8,469 nt of DNA from Gemmatimonadaceae bacterium (GTDB taxonomy: Bacteria > Gemmatimonadota > Gemmatimonadetes > Gemmatimonadales > Gemmatimonadaceae): assembly GCA_017881545.1 (NCBI GenBank), contig JADGQU010000083.1, forward strand, positions 1 to 8,469, read 5' to 3'. Below are positions 6,404 to 8,469 of this stretch, one piece after another. Within the stretch, counting starts at the first letter, position 1, and each line of letters opens with the position of its first letter. The notes below the pieces were generated by a model that was given only the letters and a program-made list of their open reading frames with translations, did no database searches and had not been told where the DNA came from. Both the position numbers and the translations under genes were made by a program.

Positions 6404-6471
6404 AAAAGCCTCCGCGGAAGCTCCGGAGCAGGTCCTTGTCGTCGCGGGACGGGCGTCCGCGGCTGCTCCAG
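6404..6471 (-). terminator. structured region after the unit B TPR gene, possible terminator
   Basis: A 7-bp perfect inverted repeat (GGAGCAG at 6469-6463 pairing with CTGCTCC at 6431-6425, extendable with a wobble) encloses a smaller stem GGACG/CGTCC. Just downstream, the near-palindrome GCTTCCGCGGAGGC (6421-6408) is followed by TTTT (6407-6404), a short hairpin plus U run that could act as a weak intrinsic terminator. The position, between the TPR stop and the conserved promoter block, fits an operon boundary. Confidence 0.35.
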
Positions 6472-6482
6472 TGGGACGATCC

Positions 6483-7514
6483 CTATCCGGGCAGCTCGTC
6501 TAGTTGGGCCTCGACCTCGGCCAGCTCCTGACTGGCGCCGATCGCCTGGAAGGAATCGACCGCTTCGCGCCACGCCGAACGCGCGGCTCCGGCGTTCCCC
6601 AGCGCGCGAGAGATCTCACCCAGCTCCCGCAGCATCTCGGCGTGGAGGAGCCGATCCTCCGCTCCCTCGGCCTCGAAGATTGCGATGCGAAGGGTGGCAA
6701 TGCTCTTGTCCAGCGCGCCGCGTTTGCGCTCGATAGCCGCGCGAACCTTGAGGGCACCAGCGGCACTCAGATGGTCGCCGCGCCGCTGCGCCTGCTCCAG
6801 CGCGATGCCGCAGAATTTGTCGGCGGTATCAAGCCGCCCGAGTCCCACCCAGACCTCGGCGAGGTTGAGCGTAGTCACGTTCTCGACGACGGCGTCGCCC
6901 CGATTCACGGCGATCGCGCGTCCACGCTCGAGGTGTCCGCGCGCCTCGTCGAAGTTTCTGATCTTGGTATGGAGGATTCCCAAATTGTTGAGAACCCACG
7001 ACATCGGCTCCGCATCGCCCGCCATTTCGAACGCGCCGAGGCTGTTGGAGTAGAACGCGGCGGCCTGGCTGAAATCGCCGCGCATGCTCGCCAGCACGCC
7101 GCGGTTCTGCTCGATCATCCCCAGCAGTCGGGAATCCCGGGCTCTTTCGGCGAACTCCGAGGCGAGGGCGTAGAGCCGCTCGGTCTCCTTATGATCGCCG
7201 CGGCGCTGGGCGATCGTGCCCAGACAGTTGAGAGCGTGGGCAACCGCCGTCTCGGACCCGATTAGTGTCGCCTTCTCAAGGCTTTTCGTATAGCATCGGA
7301 AGGCAGCTTCAGTATCCCCATTCTCTCTCAGCACCGTGCCTTTCCACCGCAGCACGTCGGGCAGAAAGGGATCGAGACTGTCGTCGGTGAACTCGGCCAG
7401 GGCATCGTCGTAGAAACTCTGCGCCTTGGCGGTCTCCTCGTGTTGCTCCGCCACCTTCGCCATTTCGACCAGGAGGCGGGCACGCTCTACATCATCGTGA
7501 TCTTGATTATGCAT
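6483..7514 (-). CDS. TPR protein, unit B
   Basis: This is a 343-residue tetratricopeptide repeat protein, the close paralogue of the one at 2720-3742. Shared landmarks in order are LRWKGT, DTEAAFRCYTKSL, IAQRRGD, LLGMIEQNRGVLASMRGDF, FYSNSLGAFE, SWVLNNLGILHTK, RRGDHLSAAGALK, KSIATLRIAIFEAEG and DRLLHAEMLRELG. It is all helical, with no export signal and no enzyme motif, so it is probably a cytoplasmic protein-protein interaction module. ATG 7514 is the first start available after an in-frame TGA 18 bases upstream; it has no Shine-Dalgarno, as for the unit A gene. It begins 59 bases after the lipoprotein gene and is probably co-transcribed from the sigma-54 promoter at 8244-8260. What it binds cannot be told from sequence. 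Confidence 0.92.
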   Translation of the reverse strand: MHNQDHDDVERARLLVEMAKVAEQHEETAKAQSFYDDALAEFTDDSLDPFLPDVLRWKGTVLRENGDTEAAFRCYTKSLEKATLIGSETAVAHALNCLGTIAQRRGDHKETERLYALASEFAERARDSRLLGMIEQNRGVLASMRGDFSQAAAFYSNSLGAFEMAGDAEPMSWVLNNLGILHTKIRNFDEARGHLERGRAIAVNRGDAVVENVTTLNLAEVWVGLGRLDTADKFCGIALEQAQRRGDHLSAAGALKVRAAIERKRGALDKSIATLRIAIFEAEGAEDRLLHAEMLRELGEISRALGNAGAARSAWREAVDSFQAIGASQELAEVEAQLDELPG

Positions 7515-7542
7515 GCGCCGCTGCCGGATTCAGGGAAGTCAT
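7507..7542 (-). CDS. possible 11-codon leader ORF overlapping the TPR start
   Basis: This frame encodes MTSLNPAAAHA and ends eight bases inside the TPR gene, in the same relative frame as the leader ORF in unit A (starts 28 and 31 bases apart). Its own Shine-Dalgarno is weak. The peptide sequence is not conserved with unit A. It is listed because both TPR genes lack a ribosome binding site. Confidence 0.15.
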   Translation of the reverse strand: MTSLNPAAAHA

Positions 7543-7573
7543 GAGCGCTCGAGAGGATTCTTGTCTGAATTGC

Positions 7574-8197
7574 TCAACCCGAAGCTAGCATGTAGCGCGA
7601 GAAGTGCCTGATGACCCATACCTCCGCCTCGGGCAGGCGGGGCCAGTGCGGCGAAAAAATCGTCAAGGAGGGCTCGATTTCGAGAGCCTTGACTATGCCA
7701 GCGAGATTCAGCTTGTCGTCAGCGATGTAAGCGGCGTAAAGCTGGTTTCGGAGCGGGACGGCGCCAACGCCGGTAGGGGCGAGCAGCTGCGTGGCGATTA
7801 CGTCCTTGAGGAACCTGGTTCCCGCGGGCTCCATTTTGTAGGCGACATACCTGTCGTCCGACGTAATCGTGATCCTGATCGGAGCTTCCACGGCACCCGC
7901 CGGAAATGACAAGGTCAACCCGGTTTCGGGAATCGAAATCGTTCCGCCTGAGGCATCGATGGTCGTTGAGACCTTGGTGACTCGCTGATGGGGGTTCTTC
8001 CACCAGACGGCATGGAGGTTGAGATGCGCAGCGTCAGCGACCTGGCCAAAGAAGTCCTGGTTGAACTGCGCGCTCGCCGGTGCGGCAAAGGCGTCCGCTG
8101 GTTGCGTTGGGCCGGAAATCCCGACCTCGGAGCACGACGCCAAAAGGAAAGCGCCGACGATTATGAGGAATGAGCGAACAGTACCTGACCGGAGCAT
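7574..8197 (-). CDS. ZU5-domain-like lipoprotein, unit B
   Basis: This is a 207-residue predicted lipoprotein, paralogous to the one at 3828-4466. A signal peptide with Arg3 and Arg8, a hydrophobic core (10-19) and lipobox LASC places the lipidated Cys at residue 22, the same position as in unit A; +2 is Ser. Residues about 77-112 look like a ZU5-type beta domain (TTIDASGGTISIPETGLTLS, then FPAGAVEAPIRITI). The C-terminus EVWVIRHFSRYMLASG (192-207) matches unit A, but the protein ends there without the extra AWVLVND tail. The start is supported by the signal peptide and by identical promoter spacing in both units. There is no clear Shine-Dalgarno, and a hairpin lies just before the ATG. It is first gene of a lipoprotein-TPR operon. 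The function of the family is unknown to me; it may be an envelope protein induced by the circuit. Confidence 0.88.
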   Translation of the reverse strand: MLRSGTVRSFLIIVGAFLLASCSEVGISGPTQPADAFAAPASAQFNQDFFGQVADAAHLNLHAVWWKNPHQRVTKVSTTIDASGGTISIPETGLTLSFPAGAVEAPIRITITSDDRYVAYKMEPAGTRFLKDVIATQLLAPTGVGAVPLRNQLYAAYIADDKLNLAGIVKALEIEPSLTIFSPHWPRLPEAEVWVIRHFSRYMLASG

Positions 8198-8200
8198 CTG

Positions 8201-8219
8201 ACCGTCTTTGGCTGACGGT
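8201..8219 (-). repeat. hairpin immediately 5' of the unit B lipoprotein start
   Basis: ACCGTC (8219-8214) and GACGGT (8206-8201) form a perfect 6-bp stem with loop AGCCAAA, ending three bases before ATG 8197 and occupying the place of the ribosome binding site. Unit A has a good Shine-Dalgarno here instead, so translation of the two paralogues may differ. Confidence 0.35.
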
Positions 8220-8243
8220 TAGGAGAGGGAACGGCCACCCCTA

Positions 8244-8260
8244 AGGCAACGGCTGTGCCC
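8244..8260 (-). promoter_or_regulatory. sigma-54 (-24/-12) promoter of the unit B lipoprotein gene
   Basis: The minus strand reads GGGCACAGCCGTTGCCT, against TGGCACGNNNNTTGCW. GGCAC and TTGC are intact, with exactly 10 bases between GG (8259-8258) and GC (8247-8246). The GG is 62 bases before the ATG, as in unit A. Predicted transcription start is near 8234. This is the better of the two matches. Confidence 0.78.
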
Positions 8261-8328
8261 TCAGCCAAATCAGTGTCAGTCAACGACTTACGAAATTAAT
8301 CCTGCCAAGCTCATCAATAACGGTGCAA

Positions 8329-8359
8329 CGTTTCTTTACACCAGGATCGTTTCGTTACA
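8329..8359 (-). promoter_or_regulatory. tandem enhancer (activator binding) boxes, unit B
   Basis: Two near-identical direct repeats, TGTAACGAAACG (8359-8348) and TGTAAAGAAACG (8340-8329), start 19 bases apart, about two helical turns. The proximal box begins 81 bases before the GG of the sigma-54 promoter, exactly as in unit A. The proximal similarity extends through AACGTT. The distal box overlaps the stop codon of the possible upstream gene. Confidence 0.62.
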
Positions 8360-8469
8360 CGGATGGTTGTCCGGCCCGATTCGCCGGCCATTCCGGTCGA
8401 GTCACGGGATCCAAAACCGTGAGAGGAGGAGCAACTTCGCGTTTCGGTGGAGCAACTTCGCGTTTCGAG
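8355..8469 (-). CDS. possible C-terminal end of an upstream minus-strand gene (partial)
   Basis: A minus-strand frame enters at 8468 and stops at TAA 8357-8355, giving 37 residues that end in RAGQPSV. It contains KREVAPP twice in a row. The two 21-base copies differ only at the Pro-Pro codons (CCACCG versus CCTCCT), which are synonymous, and this supports coding in this frame. Too little is visible to name a product. The other strand is also open across the edge, so the call is tentative. Confidence 0.4.
   Translation of the reverse strand, partial: SKREVAPPKREVAPPLTVLDPVTRPEWPANRAGQPSV
8428..8467. repeat. two tandem copies of a 21-bp direct repeat at the window edge
   Basis: GGAGCAACTTCGCGTTTCG is repeated exactly (8428-8446 and 8449-8467), separated by GT. 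The period is seven codons, consistent with a KREVAPP peptide repeat on the minus strand. The array may continue outside. Confidence 0.75.

Noticed and set aside
6398..6420. CGTCGCAAAAGCCTCCGCGG resembles part of a GEMM (cyclic di-GMP) riboswitch, attractive beside HD-GYP genes
   Set aside because: It lies on the plus strand with no plus-strand gene downstream, and the GAAA tetraloop and receptor helices are not found.

Overview
This GC-rich window carries tightly packed genes that all read on the minus strand. It has no rRNA, tRNA, CRISPR array or insertion sequence that I can see. The protein mix is a ZU5-like lipoprotein, solo TPR proteins, TPR-HD-GYP phosphodiesterases and a sigma-54 activator without a sensor domain. 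This reminds me of Gemmatimonadota or another environmental high-GC Gram-negative lineage. That placement is inference from protein style, not a search result.

The window is two paralogous copies of one signalling module, in tandem and in the same orientation. In transcription order, unit B (right) is a ZU5-like lipoprotein (8197-7574), a TPR protein (7514-6483) and a TPR-HD-GYP protein (6292-4643). Unit A (left) is a ZU5-like lipoprotein (4466-3828), a TPR protein (3742-2720), a sigma-54 enhancer-binding protein (about 2527-1508) and a TPR-HD-GYP protein (1511-1, cut by the window edge). Only unit A has the activator. Its stop overlaps the HD-GYP start by 4 bases (ATGA).

The control regions are also duplicated. 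Each lipoprotein gene has a -24/-12 (sigma-54) promoter match with its GG exactly 62 bases before the ATG. Exactly 81 bases upstream of that GG, both genes carry a TGYAAMGRAACG-like box, with a second, degenerate copy 19 bases further up. This looks like a tandem enhancer for a sigma-54 activator, and the obvious candidate is the activator encoded in unit A. A second conserved block (ACGGGTGACT, 10-11 bases, TTCCTCGTCTCC) precedes the activator gene in unit A and the HD-GYP gene in unit B. It does not look like a sigma-54 promoter.

The working model is inference. The activator, made from the non-sigma-54 promoter together with an HD-GYP enzyme, switches on both lipoprotein-TPR operons through the tandem boxes. 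The activator has no sensory domain of its own, so the TPR proteins are candidates for its input. The HD-GYP enzymes would lower cyclic di-GMP. At the right edge, the last codons of another minus-strand gene, with a seven-residue repeat, may be visible.
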